A DNA stretch of 64,000 bases from Ramlibacter tataouinensis TTB310. Lineage in GTDB: Bacteria > Pseudomonadota > Gammaproteobacteria > Burkholderiales > Burkholderiaceae_C. Both the position numbers and the translations under genes were made by a program. Location: contig NC_015677.1 in the NCBI RefSeq assembly GCF_000215705.1, positions 4,006,194 through 4,070,193 of the forward strand. The letters run 5' to 3'. Below the pieces are notes generated by a model. That model had not been told where the DNA came from. It was given only the letters and a program-made list of their open reading frames with translations, and did no database searches. Positions within the stretch are counted from its first letter, which is position 1; every line of letters begins with the position of its first letter. Below, piece by piece: positions 63,307 through 64,000 of the stretch.

Positions 63307-63707
63307 GCCCGCGCCCCCGCCAGCAGCCGCTGGAGCTCGGCGCGCACGGCGCGCTTGAGCGCGTCGGAGGTGGCGCTCGGGTACAGGTCGCGGTCGAACG
63401 CCGCGCGCAGCCGCACCACGTGGGCGGCGGCAGGCAGTTCGCTCTGGAAATCCTGGGCCACGGTGTAGATCTGGCGTTTGATGGCGTTGCGGGTGACGGC
63501 GCGCTTGGCCCAGCGCTTGGGGATCAGCGCGCCGATCCAGGCCTGGTCGCGCACGGCAAACAGGGTCTGGGACCTTTCCGGGGACCCAGACCCTGTGATC
63601 GGTGGTGCGTCGAGCGCGACGCGGTGCAGGGCGAAGTGCGGGCTGCGCGAGACGGTGGCGCCGGCCATCACGGCCTGGAACTGGGCCCGGGTCTTGAGCC
63701 GCTGCAC
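63303..63707 (-). CDS. rnpA: Ribonuclease P protein component
   Basis: A 134-residue basic protein with RLKTRAQFQAVMAG, the RNR-type motif PKRWAKRAVTRNAIKRQIYTVAQ and RDLYPSATSDALKRAVRAELQRLL. It is the protein subunit of RNase P, which matures tRNA 5' ends. GTG at 63707 is chosen; an upstream in-frame start at 63794 would extend through most of rpmH. It lies 28 bases after rpmH and overlaps yidD. Confidence 0.93.
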   Translation of the reverse strand: MQRLKTRAQFQAVMAGATVSRSPHFALHRVALDAPPITGSGSPERSQTLFAVRDQAWIGALIPKRWAKRAVTRNAIKRQIYTVAQDFQSELPAAAHVVRLRAAFDRDLYPSATSDALKRAVRAELQRLLAGARA

Positions 63708-63735
63708 TGGCGGGGTTGCCCGCTCGGTGGCGGGG

Positions 63736-63870
63736 TCAGACCGCCAGGCGCTTGCGGCCCTTGGCGCGGCGGGCGTTGATGACGGCGCGGCCACCGCGGG
63801 TCTTCATGCGGACCAGGAAGCCGTGGGTACGCGCACGGCGCACTTTGGAGGGTTGGAAGGTGCGTTTCAT
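63736..63870 (-). CDS. rpmH: 50S ribosomal protein L34
   Basis: A 44-residue protein with the invariant sequence beginning [19 protein letters not shown] and ending GRKRLAV. It is a structural part of the large ribosomal subunit. In most proteobacteria rpmH is next to dnaA and oriC, which fits the DnaA box just to its right. Confidence 0.97.
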   Translation of the reverse strand: MKRTFQPSKVRRARTHGFLVRMKTRGGRAVINARRAKGRKRLAV

Positions 63871-63980
63871 TGTGGTGATCTCGGGAAAGCCCGCGATTAT
63901 CGTCCAATCGGCCAGGCCCAGCAAGGCAAGGGGCCGGTCGCGGGCCCGGGAGCCCGGGTCGGCCGGGGCGAAAAGGCCGG

Positions 63981-63989
63981 TGTGGATAA
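63981..63989 (+). promoter_or_regulatory. Perfect DnaA box at the oriC-proximal edge
   Basis: TGTGGATAA is the exact complement of the consensus TTATCCACA. It lies 110 bases upstream of rpmH at the window end, in a drop of GC content, as expected near the dnaA-rpmH origin. Only one box is inside the window. Confidence 0.75.
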
Positions 63990-64000
63990 GGGTTTGATAA

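Noticed and set aside
63708..63794. rnpA start at 63794
   Set aside because: It would overlap rpmH through more than half of its length and adds a non-conserved Ala/Pro-rich N-terminus.

Overview
The window is very GC-rich (roughly 70% by eye), gene-dense DNA from a betaproteobacterium, most likely Burkholderiales/Comamonadaceae (Ramlibacter/Variovorax-like). The reasons are the chromosomal order mnmE-yidC-yidD-rnpA-rpmH on the minus strand at the right end, a Bug-type solute-binding protein, a metX-metW pair behind a SAM-II-type riboswitch, two glycine-rich RRM proteins, and a DnaA box next to rpmH. That last box suggests oriC lies just beyond base 64000. No rRNA, tRNA, insertion sequence, prophage or CRISPR array was found.

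Layout. 1-7.9 kb: start of a PhoX phosphatase, a CYP152 peroxygenase with a hemerythrin-like protein, an antiporter, an SDR plus EthA-like Baeyer-Villiger monooxygenase pair, a ProQ/FinO protein, an FKBP and an exported methyltransferase. 7.9-12.8 kb: a divergent catabolic module in which a PrpR-like sigma-54 activator faces a lyase-Bug-SDR operon with a recognisable -24/-12 promoter and an inverted-repeat operator. 13-14.3 kb: two lipoproteins and a bidirectional terminator. 14.3-20 kb: tkt-gap (minus) and speD-murU-pepP (plus). 20-28 kb: a ParD-like/zeta toxin-antitoxin pair, a Wzy/PglL-type ligase, a DUF2061 gene behind a Fur-box-like site, maeB, and a secreted RNase with barstar. 27.6-36 kb: lptD-surA-rsmA (minus) divergent from amgK-rsmE-MFS. 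36-39.4 kb: hydrolase, M20 peptidase, frameshifted DUF72, DUF3606 and DUF421.

39.4-43.2 kb: a four-gene tetronate/erythronate catabolic operon (denD-otnK-otnC-otnI). 43.2-45.5 kb: chromate efflux and ChrB-rhodanese. 45.6-48 kb: metX-metW under a riboswitch, and a GDT1-family transporter. 48-49.4 kb: tandem RRM genes. 49.6-53.4 kb: a translationally coupled operon of a membrane protein, a UbiA-family prenyltransferase of the phosphoribosyl type, a HAD phosphatase and GtrA, which is a candidate polyprenyl-phosphate-pentose pathway. 53.4-56.5 kb: an SDR, lptC, a frameshifted kdsC and kdsD. 56.5-64 kb: a KefB-like exchanger, two small regulatory or unknown genes, and the ribosome/membrane-insertion cluster.

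The strongest leads for new biology are the sigma-54 lyase/Bug/SDR module with its degenerate SDR, the UbiA-HAD-GtrA operon, the AdoMet decarboxylase homologue with Ser at the catalytic Cys position, and mnmE lacking a normal start codon. All calls come from reading the sequence; no database search was run.
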